Shown piece by piece: positions 18,070 through 29,464 of a stretch of DNA of 64,000 nucleotides. The translations under genes and the position numbers were made by a program. The notes below the pieces were generated by a model. The model had not been told where the DNA came from and searched no databases. It saw only the letters and a program-made list of their open reading frames with translations. The stretch covers positions 1,240,001 to 1,304,000 of the forward strand of contig JACONQ010000017.1 in NCBI GenBank assembly GCA_014281115.1, read 5' to 3'. Position 1 is the stretch's first letter. The number at the start of each line of letters is the position of its first letter. Source of the stretch: Laburnicola sp. R22_1 (Eukaryota; Ascomycota; Dothideomycetes; Pleosporales; Didymosphaeriaceae).

Positions 18070-18906
18070 TCACCAATGCTTCTGCGTGACCAACCTCAGA
18101 TTCTCCTCCGAGAACTCTCTCACGCCGCGATCCTCGACCCTTACCCTCGTCCTCATCGTGGTTTCCCTCTCTCCCGTCTTCAAATTCACACCCTCGCGCT
18201 CAAACTGCTCTCGTTTGAGGAGACTCCCCTCGACCGCCCATTTCGGCACCGCATCTTCATATACAATCCCTTTCTCTTCCCGCAGCATCTCCACCACCTC
18301 CTTCACAGTCTTCTTATGCAGCTGCCCATCCGAAAACACCGTCCTCGCAAACGCATTAACCGAATTCCTCATCGCATCCCCGGGACACCGCCAAAGCAAG
18401 CAATTCAGCGCCTCCCCCATCTCCGGCACCGCGAAAAAGCGCGCATCAAAATGCGCAGTACCAAGCGCCGCATACGCACTCTCTTTAACCCTTGGTTCAG
18501 GACTCGTACCCAGCAGCGCAGTGAGATGCGCATTGAACCTCACCGAGCAATAACTCGCCGCAAGACTGCTCAATTTCTGCACCCTCTCGTTGAAGCTCTG
18601 CACGCCTGAGGGAAAAACCAGCGTAATCTCGTCCGACTGCGGGTATGCGACTATGGCCTGGGGGAAATAGCTGAGTAGGTCTGAGCAGGTGGATACCATT
18701 GCATCGTGGATTCGTTGGTCGAACGGGCGACTGAAGTGGGCTGTGAAGCGGGAAAAGGCGTGGCCGTCGAGGCGGAGGATGATGGGCGATGTGAGAGGGA
18801 GAGTGAAGTCGAAAGAAGCTTCGTATTGCTTCATTCGGTCGGCCAGGGTGGTTTGTGGATGCTGATTGGTGATGGCGGCTGCTGGCTGGGCCGGTAGTTG
18901 CGACAT
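18070..18906 (-). CDS. Thg1-like protein (tRNAHis guanylyltransferase family)
   Basis: A single exon encodes 278 residues. The family adds nucleotides in the 3'-to-5' direction: true Thg1 adds G-1 to tRNAHis, while Thg1-like proteins (TLPs) repair 5' ends of tRNAs. The two metal-binding sites are present: D47 in RLDGHAFSRF and D92-E93 in AYPQSDE. The following FDARFF and LLWRCPGDAMRNSVNA segments are closer to what I know of bacterial and organellar-type TLPs (WRQQDATRNS) than to eukaryotic Thg1 (WRQTDCHINN). I therefore call it a TLP. The signature for tRNAHis anticodon recognition is not visible to me. The ATG is the first in frame and lies in a good context. Confidence 0.85.
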   Translation of the reverse strand: MSQLPAQPAAAITNQHPQTTLADRMKQYEASFDFTLPLTSPIILRLDGHAFSRFTAHFSRPFDQRIHDAMVSTCSDLLSYFPQAIVAYPQSDEITLVFPSGVQSFNERVQKLSSLAASYCSVRFNAHLTALLGTSPEPRVKESAYAALGTAHFDARFFAVPEMGEALNCLLWRCPGDAMRNSVNAFARTVFSDGQLHKKTVKEVVEMLREEKGIVYEDAVPKWAVEGSLLKREQFEREGVNLKTGERETTMRTRVRVEDRGVREFSEENLRLVTQKHW

Positions 18907-19436
18907 TGCGGTGTTGTGGCGGGACTTGGATGTTGGGTATGAGAAAGTGAGGGTAGATACTTGGTTTTTTTTGTCAACTTTGAGTCAAGGTAGAGGTCGG
19001 ACGGAGCATTATCAATGGGCGTGGGTGAGTACGCGTAGAGAACGACCTGTGAACCTGTGGACCAGGCTGACTTACATCACGTGGTTCATAGCCGACCTCG
19101 GGACCTGGACCTTTACCGGATTCGGCAATTCATGTCAACTTCCATACCGTCTCGCGGATACTGCAGTGATACCAGTTCTGTCGTCATCGAAGTTACATTC
19201 AAGGAGCTACACTGACAGCTATGCACCAAAGCAATACCAATATATTTAAACACTAAGCTGATAGTACCTATGCGCATGCCATTCGTACTTCCTCACCAGG
19301 AGGTCTGATTCTATTCCATACCGTCGTGGAACCTTATAGGCCGCTCTACAACCATGAGGACACCCAACAGCAAGATATTTCGCAGAAAGCCTCAATCGCA
19401 CACCCAAAGCTGCCGCAATATTACTTAGGTACCTTC
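18907..19436. other. Intergenic, nothing recognised
   Basis: This is the 5' flank of the Thg1-like gene on the left and the 3' flank of the rhodopsin-domain gene on the right. A CACGTG core is present near 19079. No protein-like frame is seen. Confidence 0.6.
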
Positions 19437-20859
19437 TCAAACCTCCGTCATCTTGTGCGCATCGCTTTCGTCTTTCTTCTCAACCGTAACTTGGAATTCC
19501 GTTACGACGCGTATGATGGAATCTGTATCATGCGTTTGGTTTGTCTCGTGGGTGTCGTTTGACTTCAGTGGCAATCCGTTCGAATTTGCTTCTATTCGCC
19601 GGCCAAATCTGCGTCTTGAAAACCGTCCCGTGTCTTTGAAAGATAATTCACCGCTACGCCCAGAACGGTTGGACGCGGCTGAAAATATGCCAGGCAGGTA
19701 GCGAGTCACAAGTGGGCGCAAACAAGGTAGACAGGAGCATATGATGCCGACATTCGTCTCCACTGATGACCAGGTTGCGGCTGGCGAGTTACCGTAGGTG
19801 GGGTCGTCTGAGTTGGATATTGCAACGAGCGATTGGAGGCGCAGCATTGAAACTAGACAGACACTGAAACAGTTTGATGTTAGCAGGAGTCATGAGGTGG
19901 TGAGGATAGGTTGTGAGACCCAGGGAGATTGGCTGCGGAGAGGAAGCGTGGTGGCGGGTGCGCTGGCGGTGTCGTACGCCGTATGACAGTCACAGATTCG
20001 TGACTCGACACGTAACGGCGACACAAACCATGCGCACAGTCCAAAATGTGGAGAACGGGTATTGGATCCACTTGCAAACCACCTATTGCAAAAATTCCGT
20101 AGAGCGCCTGCTTCTGCCGCCGAGGAAGACTCAGCTTCCGAATGACCGGCATCGGTAGTATGATGATTGCGAAATTGGACAGAATGTTCATTCCGCCGTT
20201 CACGAACCATACTACGTATTGATTAAGGCACTTGAAAGGGTGCTTCAGCGTCCAGAAAGCCTGGATAGGTGCGCATCCGAATATGCTGCTGAAGACGGTC
20301 CATAAAGCGTAGATGATAACCACCGTCATGATGATCCAGCATGCGATTTGGAACCTCTTCGTGGAGAAGACGCGTCGGTATTGAAGGAGAATCGAGATCT
20401 TCGTAAGACCGATGGAGAGATAATAAACGATGAGACTCGCGTAAAATGCCTTGAGATCCCACATCAGTTATTGCCATGGAATTCCGGAATAGTCAACGTA
20501 CCTTCAACGAGTGTAATGAATCAACTGGTTGCAGCTCCGATAGGTGCTGACCCATACCATGCTGAGCTTCTACGAAGTGTAAGCTCCCCTCTGGAGATGT
20601 AGAGAATGAAGTTACCCACGAATGCCAATGCATATAGTCAAGCCAATGGAACAGAACTGCATGTATGTTAGCGATGCCACGAATCGTGATTTTTGAGTCA
20701 TACCAAAGCGAGTGCAATGCAATAATCCTCTACTCCAGGACATCGGACGACAAAGAGGCGCGTGTACAGTCGCAGCAAGACTGTCGTAGTAGCGACGCCA
20801 CTGAAAACACTAGATAATATGACGGCCTGCCGACCGCGAGGGTTCTCTGCAAGTAACAT
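19437..20859 (-). CDS. Fungal rhodopsin-domain integral membrane protein
   Basis: Five exons (20859-20704, 20656-20620, 20569-20502, 20449-20076, 19863-19437) encode 353 residues. The start MLLAENPRGRQA and the blocks LRLYTRLFVVRCPGVEDY, LKAFYASLIVYYLSIGLTKIS, GCAPIQAFW, NILSNFAIIILPMPVI and TWSSVETNVGIICSCLP define the fungal rhodopsin-domain family (Rhodopsin, PF20684 type), seven-helix proteins found in large numbers in Pezizomycotina and often near secondary metabolite genes. No retinal lysine or ligand is known for them. After the last helix comes a hydrophilic tail of about 90 residues. The fourth intron (20075-19864) appears to use a GC donor (GCAAGT). It is the only choice I found that keeps the frame and restores the conserved GGFVCLVSMLRLQ strand. 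No biosynthetic genes flank it here. Confidence 0.87.
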
Positions 20860-21734
20860 GATTGAAGACGCCAGCGTCTAGAGGATGTTGAGATAGAGTT
20901 GATACCGATAAATGAGCAACCCGCGTGCAATGTCTAAGAATATATATGATGGTGGTTCGCCTACTCCAGCGTGGATGTTGTGGCTGAAACAGAGTGTAAT
21001 CCACCTTGCCAGAAGTGCTGGCCTTCGTGCGCCCACATGGCGCCCTCGAGCTTTCAGCACCTTTCAACCTGAGTAGTGACCAATTCCTTTAGGTATGAAA
21101 GAAGGCGTCAGCATAGTTTCGAAGCTCACGAAGTTTAAGGTGAGGCCGGGCGGCTATGGGCAATGCTCGTCGCCGCTGTATCATGTCAGTGACTATGTAA
21201 AATTGCCAGAGAGGATGAGGACCACTTTGGGCACCGAAGGTAATTAGCACAGCCATGTCCCGGCTTTGGCAATCATGGCGTCATACTTTGGCTAGTGCGC
21301 CGCAGTTGACATGGGCTGAGGCCGCGTATAGCCGGACTGCATTGATGAGAGAAGCATCGAGGCTATCAGGAGGTTGAGAGCGCGCCGTTCCGAGGCATGT
21401 GAATGAGCGAATCAAAGCGCACGTGGTGGAGTCCCGGGCCGGGAGCGGGGTCCTTCTCATCAACCCCCCAGAAGCGAGTGCACGTCTCAACAAAGCACTT
21501 TCACATGCGTCGACGACCCAGCCCTCTGGCGGCCCTCCGCACACGCGGCCAGTCATGCGATCCAGACATAAAACTTCGCATGGCCTTTGACGTCCTTTGC
21601 TCCGTGTCCTCTTCACTACCACTATCGCTACCCTTCCGCATGCGGCCTGCACGCCCCGCACCGTGAAAGCTGCATACCTCCTCCCCGTGAACCGGACCGC
21701 ATAGACCCTTGGACTAGCTCGAAAACCCGACAAG
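20860..21734. other. Intergenic, divergent promoter region
   Basis: This lies between the rhodopsin-domain gene (minus) and the gene at 21735 (plus). The long minus-strand frame at 21281-21907 overlaps the start of the next gene and has no recognisable pattern. The 120 bp before 21735 are pyrimidine-rich, as fungal leaders often are. Confidence 0.6.
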
Positions 21735-22798
21735 ATGAGCGTGGAACAGGCACGAGCTCTGGACTTCTTCGATGCCGTGGAAAGCATCGAACTCGACGAG
21801 AAGAGGCGTTGGACTCTGTACAATGTGCTCCCCGCCATGGTGCAGAGCCGGATTCCCGCGCTTCCGTCGCTCCGCCGCGCCTTCAGCGAGATCCGAAGCC
21901 GCTCCACGCCCCTCGAAACCCCAAGAGATACTACTCCGGAAGCCCCGCGGCCGAGTACGCCTCCGCCAGACTACACTTCGCGACCGACCAGCTTGGTGTC
22001 TAGCCACCGTTCAACCCGCAACTCGTTTGCTTTCCCCGAGGACTATGACCCGTTTCAAGAGGCTTTGGTGGAAAGACCGCCGTCTTCGATGGGTGCAGCG
22101 CCACCGTTTGCTGTCTCGGAAGGCCGGACGGGCATCAAGTGGAAATATGCGAACCAAGGTAGGCATGCAAATCAAAGCGACGAGGGACACGGCTAACATC
22201 CGAAGGTGTGAGCCTTACCACGCAAGCATACGCCGAATCGCAAGTCCCAACCCCCGACGAAACCTCCACGGTGCTCACGCGGCAAATGTACATCCACGGC
22301 ATGGCATACCTTCTTCGCGGCCTGCCTTCCCAGCTCTCTCCCGAAGAGACACTCAGCCTCCAAGCCTCGCTCCCACAAAATCTAGTCATAAGCGCGCCCT
22401 GCAACCACACCCTCGAAGCATTTTCTCAAGACGCCTCGTCCCAGCGAGCACTGCCTTCCACCCCTTCCAACCCTTCGATCCTGCACCGCATCACCGCCAT
22501 CATCGTTTTCGAGACATTTCTTCTGCTTCAATTCTTACTGCCATACCTGAGGATATTTCTCGCACAAGTATACCGTTTTGAGAGGAAGCACAATGTCACC
22601 CAAAAGCTCGTCAACAATGGCCTGATGACGGCCGACGCGCTACGAAGAACCGGTCTACAACTATCGCACACGATTTGCCAGATGAATAATGGGAAAGTAG
22701 GTCAGGCGCTGAACGACTTGACAATCTGGATTGTGTGCGGAATCACAGGCGGGCTGCAGCAAGGCATCCAGGACGGTGTCAGTATCATGGCCCGATAA
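21735..22798 (+). CDS. Conserved fungal membrane-associated protein of unknown function
   Basis: Two exons (21735-22158 and 22206-22798, intron 22159-22205, 47 bp) encode 338 residues. The N-terminal half is soluble and rich in Pro, Ser, Thr and Arg after an opening helix (SVEQARALDFFDAVESIEL). The segment MYIHGMAYLLRGLPSQLSPEE is followed by a strongly hydrophobic stretch of about 30 residues (ITAIIVFETFLLLQFLLPYL). A second, weaker hydrophobic segment (IWIVCGITGGLQQGIQDG) ends the protein. I do not recognise a domain. The pattern looks like a conserved Pezizomycotina protein with one or two membrane helices. Splicing across the intron restores a continuous frame (NQGVSLTTQAY), which supports the model. 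Confidence 0.82.
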
Positions 22799-25700
22799 GA
22801 GGTCGAAAGAGGCCGAGGCAATTCGAGACCGCGGAAGAGAGACTGAGCTTTACACCTTTCTCGGGCTACTCGATTTGTTCTTGGTCTGCATACCATCAAC
22901 ATTTATGATTCATAAAAGAGATGGATTAGACGTAGAATAGACGTGCAACGCTATTGAATCCAATGTGTTTGAAAGCCATGCTTGTGGAATCCAGCATTGG
23001 CGATGGAGTAATCTAGTTGTTGCACTGTCCCTTTGATGACAATTCGCAGGCTGTCAAGTAGTAATCAATAAATGCGAGTCGCATCACGATACGCAATGCT
23101 CGACTAACATTGCATGCTATCGTGTTGGGAGAGAAATGCGGAAGGGTGAGACATAGATCACTGATGATTTGACAAGACACGCGTACTCTCTGCATGACAC
23201 GGGCATGTTGAGAAACGGGCCATCTCCCCAAACCAGCGAATGATTGAAGAAGGATAGAGACCAGGACGCGGTAGTGGACGCCAGAGTTAAAATGGGTAAA
23301 AGAAAGCAACCGTGTGTATATTTGCAAATTTGAATCTGAAATTGGAAGCTGGGGATGGTGTTATCATGCATGTCTGTCTATATCCGTATAGTGATTCGGT
23401 TGACTCCAAGATACGGGGATATTTTTCATTTATTCATTCATATCCGTTTATAGTCGACCTAACCTTTTACAGATTATGAGACTTAACAGCAAGCACAACC
23501 AAGGTTCAACAGCCAAAGTACGTAAAAAAAAAGGGCGCGATTGGGATCAACCACAGTGGGGAGCCGAAGCATGACGCGCACAATTGTCAACTTCAAACTG
23601 TGCACTGTGTAAAACTCAACAAGGTACTCAACGGGTCTGCATCGAAGACCTGATACGGGGATACAAGCATGTGCACTGAATTCTCTTTTGGGTGATTTGT
23701 CTATTTCTGTTGTACAGAAGCTTTTTCGTGGATGCTCGGCATGCACAGAGACTATGGTTGATATGCGAAGGCAAGCGGTGCCGAAGGCGTCGTCGTTCAC
23801 TGGTAATACACCTCTTTCTTTGGCTGATTCTCTTCAGAATGAGGGCATTTCGAGGACTTGGACATGGAATTAACCTTGTCGTTCTCACGAATCTCTCTCC
23901 TTTCTCGTTAACTCATTCTTCATACATTCATTTCCATCCGTTGTGTATTTTGCGGAGACCCAATCGCAGCTAGCATCATCGATGAACTAGTCAGCTTGAC
24001 TTGGTACATGGAGTTTGGTAGGGCATAGTTTTCGAGGTATAACACGGTGGTCATTGCCAACACGTTGTTTAATAGATGAGAAACACGTGTTGACTGGAGG
24101 GACTTGCGAGAAGCACCAATATTCAAGGAAGATTTGCCGGCATGATTTCGAGCCGAAAGCTCAAGGTCCATGCCACCTTTCGTACGTCTGTGTAGGCTGC
24201 GAAACCCTTTACCTGATCTGCCGCGTTACCAGGATCCGGCATCGGGTTTTGGTTAATGCCTGAGCATTGTGTGGTGAATATCGCGTTTGCACCGGCGTAT
24301 CGCACTGCACAGTACCTGAGGTTCTCAACTGAGCTCAACGCGTTAACCGTTCGCGCTAGAACATCAGAAGGACGACCACACAGTGAGCTGTCGTTGGTTA
24401 TCTGTCTCGAGGATCATTCAAGTTAATCCCAACGGTAGCAAGCCGTTTCATCATCGTGCAACTATAGGTATGCATGTCATGGTCTTGGCAACTTACATAT
24501 TCGTCGGACAGGCTTTTGTTTTTGAGTGGCATCAAGCTTGCGAACACAGTGGCGAGGAGCCAACTTATCGAGTCGGAGCTCTCGGAAGCGAAGAGCGAGG
24601 GGCGAAAGGCGTAAGAGATATTCTCGCAGCTGCTCTAGCGTATGTGGGGGAAACCGCGTGGCGAAAATCGTCATCCAAGTCCGTGTCCAACTTGTTCAAA
24701 AATTTCCAAGCTGTGCATCGTCCAATAAAGTATATGTTTCGTAATGCGTATATTTCTTGTTCCGCGCGTGCAGCTGATAGCGCTGATAGGTCGTGAGGAG
24801 GAGGTAGCTGTGGTCATGTTTGAGGATTAGCTGGGAGTCGTCTGTCCAGGTGGTGGCTCTGTCACATGACTCAGTGGCGCTCGCGCGTCCCGAGTCTGCT
24901 TTTTCCTCGAGAGGTGTGTTGTCTAGCGTATGTGGAGTGAAGGAGCTGAAGATGACATTGTTGTCAATTTTTGATTGAGCGCAGCCAAAGGACGAGAGAA
25001 GGCGCATCTAGCGTATGTGGGGATGGTCAGTACCTTAAGCATGGCGAGAACGTAATTTCCAGAGGACAAAGTTTCCATGGAGATAGTCGGATAAGGTATG
25101 GTTGAAACTTTGCAGGGGCTCTGCCGTACAAAGATATACGAAAGAGATGGCATTGAAGTGAGCTCGGACTATACATTGATGTCTCCTCAGGTCGACTAAT
25201 AAGCAGGAGACTCAGAGCGACGGACACATTAGGAGAACAATCTATACACTCCAGCTCTCAACACTTGGTAATGTTCCGCGTGATGTTGCTTCAATATCGC
25301 AACGCCGTTCGGGGAGGTGGTGCAACACGTGGTCTATCGTTGTACGGAGCGACGAACCGAACGCGACGGCGACGAGCCGCGATTGCTGGCGCAACGACAG
25401 CGTTGGTCATGTCAAGGTGCACATGATAGGCTGTCCACCTGGGCATTGAAGATACCCAGGTACGGGAATGATGTTTGAATTATTGCTAGGCCGGATGGTT
25501 TGTCAGTGACGATGCATGACAGGTAAATTTTGAGGCCCCTCGCCACGGTGTACAGATCAAACAGGAAACCAGAGAATGGCACCGTGCAGTGTGCGTCCAC
25601 GTGGTGCTTTGCAAAATATAATTTCGGCTGTATCTTGGTACATTGGCCGGTGAAGGTCGGTGTATCATACGAACGCGTTTATCGGCCGCCCTAGGCTGGG

Positions 25701-26853
25701 TTGCAGGAGGAGAATGGTCCTGATTTGCGGAGGGAATCGCAGATTGCCTCTTGCGGTCTAGAGCAGACGCAGTTCACGAATGCCCCGAATTTTGTAAAAG
25801 TCGCCGGTGAGCTCGCATCCATGACGCTGGGCAGTTGGAGCTGGCGGGACCGAAAAGAACGGGCAGCGTGCGCTGCTATTGCGTTGCCACGAGCGTCCCA
25901 TGGATCCATGGATGCCCAACAGCTGTCGTGCGTCGTTGGAAGGAATGAGTGAGGTCGAAGAGCGCAGCGAATAGGATCGCTAGGCGGCTGTTAGTACGTG
26001 CCGAGCCCTCCTACCTCACTCCGTGGCTAGACTGTCACCAGGAAGGTCAGTCGACGGCTCTGGAACTCTGTTCCAGGCGCGCACACTGGCGACGCCGACT
26101 GATAGCGGTACTGTTGCCCAACGCTACTGCAACGTCCATCTCTTTCCGGAGTCCCTGCGCCACGTCTGGAGCGTAGTCTCCCCGGACATCCATCGATCCT
26201 CACTTTCCACCAGCAGTGTGCTCAAAGAGCCTGGCGACCTCAAATTTTGTACGGCCAAAGAGCTGCTCACACTGTATACTCGAGGATAATCGTGTGCCGG
26301 ATCGCTCTGGAGGGTTTTGTTGAAACGGGTGTGTTGTTGGCCTTTGTCCTTAGAGACATCTGGATGAGTGAGCTGCTCGGCGTCTTCAGTCACCTGGCCC
26401 GCAAACGCAGCTCGTCGTCGGGTGGTCGCGTGCAGGTAGGCCAGGGTAAGCCTTTGATATCCCGAGGATGGGATGGTGCGCTTATATGTGCGTAGCAATG
26501 TGGGGATTGTCGCTGCGGACACTCGAGGTTGGGGAGCGGATGGCCGAGTGTGGACTAGCGCAAATTGGGTGCACCAGTGTGTGAATTGCGTGCTTACCAT
26601 TGGATTGCGCCATCGCGCTTTCCGAATGGCACGTCGCTTCCATAATTATTTCTCGCCGCATTCAAAACGGCTTGTGACCCGCGAGACGCTGCCCACTTCA
26701 ACTCCTTTCTACTTCTCCCGTCGGCTCTCCACTCTACCCTGGGCCGCGTGTCTTTAGCTCGATACCTGTACCGTGGTCCCCAAGTGCATCATTTCTCGCC
26801 ACAACTTCTTCTTGCGCCCTTTGCAGGCCCCCCACAGCTGCATATCTACGAGC
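22799..26853. other. 4-kb region without a convincing gene
   Basis: Open frames up to 158 codons occur on both strands (for example 26124-26600 minus and 24383-24796 plus), but they overlap, lack domain patterns and do not join through plausible introns. The left end holds the 3' flank of the gene ending at 22798 and the right end the leader of the choline sulfatase gene. A 13-bp word (CTAGCGTATGTGG) occurs three times between 24635 and 25020. The region could hold a non-coding RNA or a young gene. I see no direct sign of either. Confidence 0.55.
24635..25020. repeat. Three copies of CTAGCGTATGTGG
   Basis: The 13-bp word occurs at 24635-24647, 24923-24935 and 25008-25020, all in the same orientation. 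Adjacent bases also agree in part (two copies continue GGG). The spacing is irregular (288 and 85 bp). Its role is unknown. Confidence 0.7.
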
Positions 26854-28934
26854 ATGGCTCCCAGTCTTCTGCTGCCCTCAGAGGGGTTTCAGCCGTTCTC
26901 GCCCGCAGTAATGAAACAACCATCATGGTCGGGAAGTGTTGAGGGATCCACCTCACTGCATGCTCGAGCACCTGTTGGGCCCGGTCTATCTCTTTCTTCG
27001 ACTTCTCCGGTTCAGGGCAGTGGCCAGGCCGTTGATGGAAACCGAGTCGCAGACAGCAATGCACGTTCGGGGGCGCAGATGGAGCGCGAGTATTTCCTCG
27101 CTTCGCAGGCTCTCCTAGAGCAATCAAAGAACTTTGCCTCCATCAATGCGGGTACAGACGGATCGTCGAAGAGACCTAACATCTTGTACATTATGGCCGA
27201 TCAGATGGCAGCCCCTTTGCTCAAGATGAACGATCCAGACTCGGTGATCAAGACCCCAAACCTCGACGAGCTCGCTCGTACTGGCGTTGTTTTCTCCAGC
27301 GCCTACTGTAACTCGCCCCTGTGTGCTCCCTCCAGGTTTACCATGTGCTCCGGACAGCTACCATCAAAGATTGGCGGCTACGACAACGCATCCGTCCTGA
27401 ACCCCGACGTCCCTACTTACGCACATTACCTGCGTCGCGAGGGCTACGAGACAGTCCTCGCCGGAAAGATGCATTTTATCGGCCCTGACCAACTCCACGG
27501 ATTTGAACACAGGTATGTAGCGGTTCCGCAGATGTGCTGATGTTTGCTAATACACCATTAGGCTGACTTCAGACATTTATCCGGGTGACTTGGGCTGGAC
27601 TGTGAACTGGGACAAGCCCGAAGAGCGTCAGGAGTGGTTCCACAATATGTCTTCGGTCATGCAGGCCGGTCCTTGTGTACGATCAAACCAACTGGATTAC
27701 GACGAAGACACAATGCACAAGGTAAGTCATTGATGAGGTTCCTGCCTTCATCGAGTAGTCAGTTGTTATCTTACCGAAGTTCTGCTAACACTATTCTACT
27801 AGTCCTCGCAGTATCTCTATGACTGGGCCCGCGCTGACCCCAACACTCGCCGTCCCTTTGCGTTGACTGTTTCTTTGACACATCCTCATGACCCCTACAC
27901 AATGACACGGGACTACTGGGACAGGTATGAGGGTGTTGACATCCCTCTGCCTAAAGTCCATATCGCTCGAGAAGATCAGGACCAGCATTCGCAGCGTCTG
28001 ATGAAGACGGTGGATCTTTGGGACAACCCCATTCCAGAGGAAGCTGCTATTCGAGCTCGCCGAGCCTACTTCGGCGCTTGTTCCTTTGTTGATGACCAGG
28101 TCGGCAAGCTTGTCAAAATTCTGAAGGACTGCTATCTTGATAAAGATACCATTATTGTGTTCTCTGGCGACCACGGTGACATGCTCGGAGAGCGAGATCT
28201 GTGGTACAAAATGTCCTGGTTTGAGAACAGTGCTCGTGTACCGATGCTTATCAATTATCCGTCCAAGTTTGAGCCAAAGCGGGTTACCGAATCAGTGTCC
28301 ACCATGGACTTGCTACCCACCTTCGTAGACTTGGCAGGAGGCAACGCTTCAGCTATTCTACCAATTGACGGTGTCAGCCTTTACAACTACCTTGTTTCAG
28401 ATAAGCCGGGTCCTGACGAAGTCTTCGGTGAATACATGGGAGAAGGAACTGTCACACCGGTGATGATGATTCGACGCGGGCCGTGGAAATACACCACATC
28501 CCTCGCCGACCCCCCTCAGCTTTTCAACCTGATTGAGGATCCCCACGAACTCGTCAACTTGGCCACTTCATCCAAGGTGGAACATGCCCAAGCCTTCGCT
28601 GCTTTTGAAGCCGAAGCACGTAAGAAGTGGAACTTGCCGCAAATTCATGAAGACGTCTTGGTCAGCCAGCGCAAGCGGCGAATGTGCTGGAGCGCGCTTC
28701 AGATCGGTAAGTCGTAGTCTCGATATTACGGAGGTTCTAAAGCTAATCTGTGCAGGCCGTAAGGAGACTTGGGATTACCAACCTCCCGGTGTGGAGAAGG
28801 ATCGATACATCCGATCTCATATCCCGCTCGACGACCTCGAGCGTCGCGCGCGTTTCCCTGTGGTTGACTACTTAGGGCGTGAGAAGTCGGTCAGCGCGAC
28901 TCATCACGGACTAGCAGGCGCCGCTGGTGAGTAG
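26854..28934 (+). CDS. Choline sulfatase
   Basis: Four exons (26854-27512, 27562-27721, 27803-28706, 28756-28934) encode 633 residues. The enzyme hydrolyses choline-O-sulfate, a fungal sulfur store and osmolyte, to choline and sulfate. The N-terminal sulfatase metal site is in RPNILYIMADQM. The catalytic Cys that becomes formylglycine is in the CAPSR motif. Further metal and substrate residues are in SLTHPHDPY and FSGDHGDMLGERDLWYK. The choline-sulfatase-specific C-terminal region is encoded by the last exon (ETWDYQPP, REKSVSATHH). About 100 residues, low-complexity then helical (EREYFLASQALLEQSKNF), precede the catalytic domain. ATG 26854 is the first in frame with A at -3, but ATG 27079 is possible and would give a more usual length. 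It is a single gene without sulfur-transport neighbours. Confidence 0.92.
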
Positions 28935-29464
28935 GTAAGACATGGATCATCTGCTTGCTGGGGTTCGCGGGCGTTCACCATTGTTTTCATTTTCTCGCCC
29001 AAATTTGTTTCACACGATCGGCATCTGCCATTTACACAGCGGACCATAGGATCTTACCAGCCTGTAAATACCTTTTCTTTCGTCATGGCCATTATCAAGT
29101 CTCTGGAGCGTTCAAGCGGTGATTCTGGGGGATCACACTAGAAATAGGAGCTTTGGCGTACATGTATTGAAGTTGGTATATATTTCAAATGCATATTTGA
29201 GTAGATGAACGAGCTGCGTTGTGTATGAGACTTCATTCTCCAAATGATTTTGACGACGGAGGCTCAACGATGGAGCGGATGTCCACGCGGGCGCTCATTT
29301 GTCCACGTGACGTGACGGCGAATCAAGGTATCCACGAAGTCAAGGAGCCCGCACCCGCATTACTCCACACGACCCGTAACTGCAACCAACCCGCACATCA
29401 ACATCTACTAACCTCTGCTTCACTACCTCTGCACTATCTCTGCTTCACTCAGTAAATCAAGGCC
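28935..29464. other. Intergenic, 5' region of the RAD6 gene
   Basis: This holds the 3' flank of the sulfatase gene, then the RAD6 promoter. The leader just before ATG 29465 is rich in CT-type words (CACTACCTCTGC, ATCTCTGCTTCAC). The composite element CACGTGACGTGAC lies at 29304-29316. Confidence 0.6.
29304..29316. promoter_or_regulatory. Composite CACGTG/TGACGTGA element upstream of RAD6
   Basis: CACGTGACGTGAC overlaps an E-box-type CACGTG with a CRE-like TGACGTGA, 149 bp before the RAD6 start codon. The identical 13-mer stands at 47319-47331, upstream of MSS116. Candidate binders are bHLH and bZIP factors; this is inference. Confidence 0.45.

Noticed and set aside
21281..21907. 208-codon open frame on the minus strand
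   Set aside because: It overlaps the 5' end of the well-supported gene at 21735 and consists of Arg/Ser/Ala-rich shadow sequence.
24383..24796. 137-codon open frame in the gene-free stretch
   Set aside because: No recognisable motif, and its borders do not fit splice sites; kept only as part of the unexplained region.
26124..26600. 158-codon open frame on the minus strand upstream of the choline sulfatase
   Set aside because: Overlaps other frames on both strands, and its composition has no protein-like conservation pattern.
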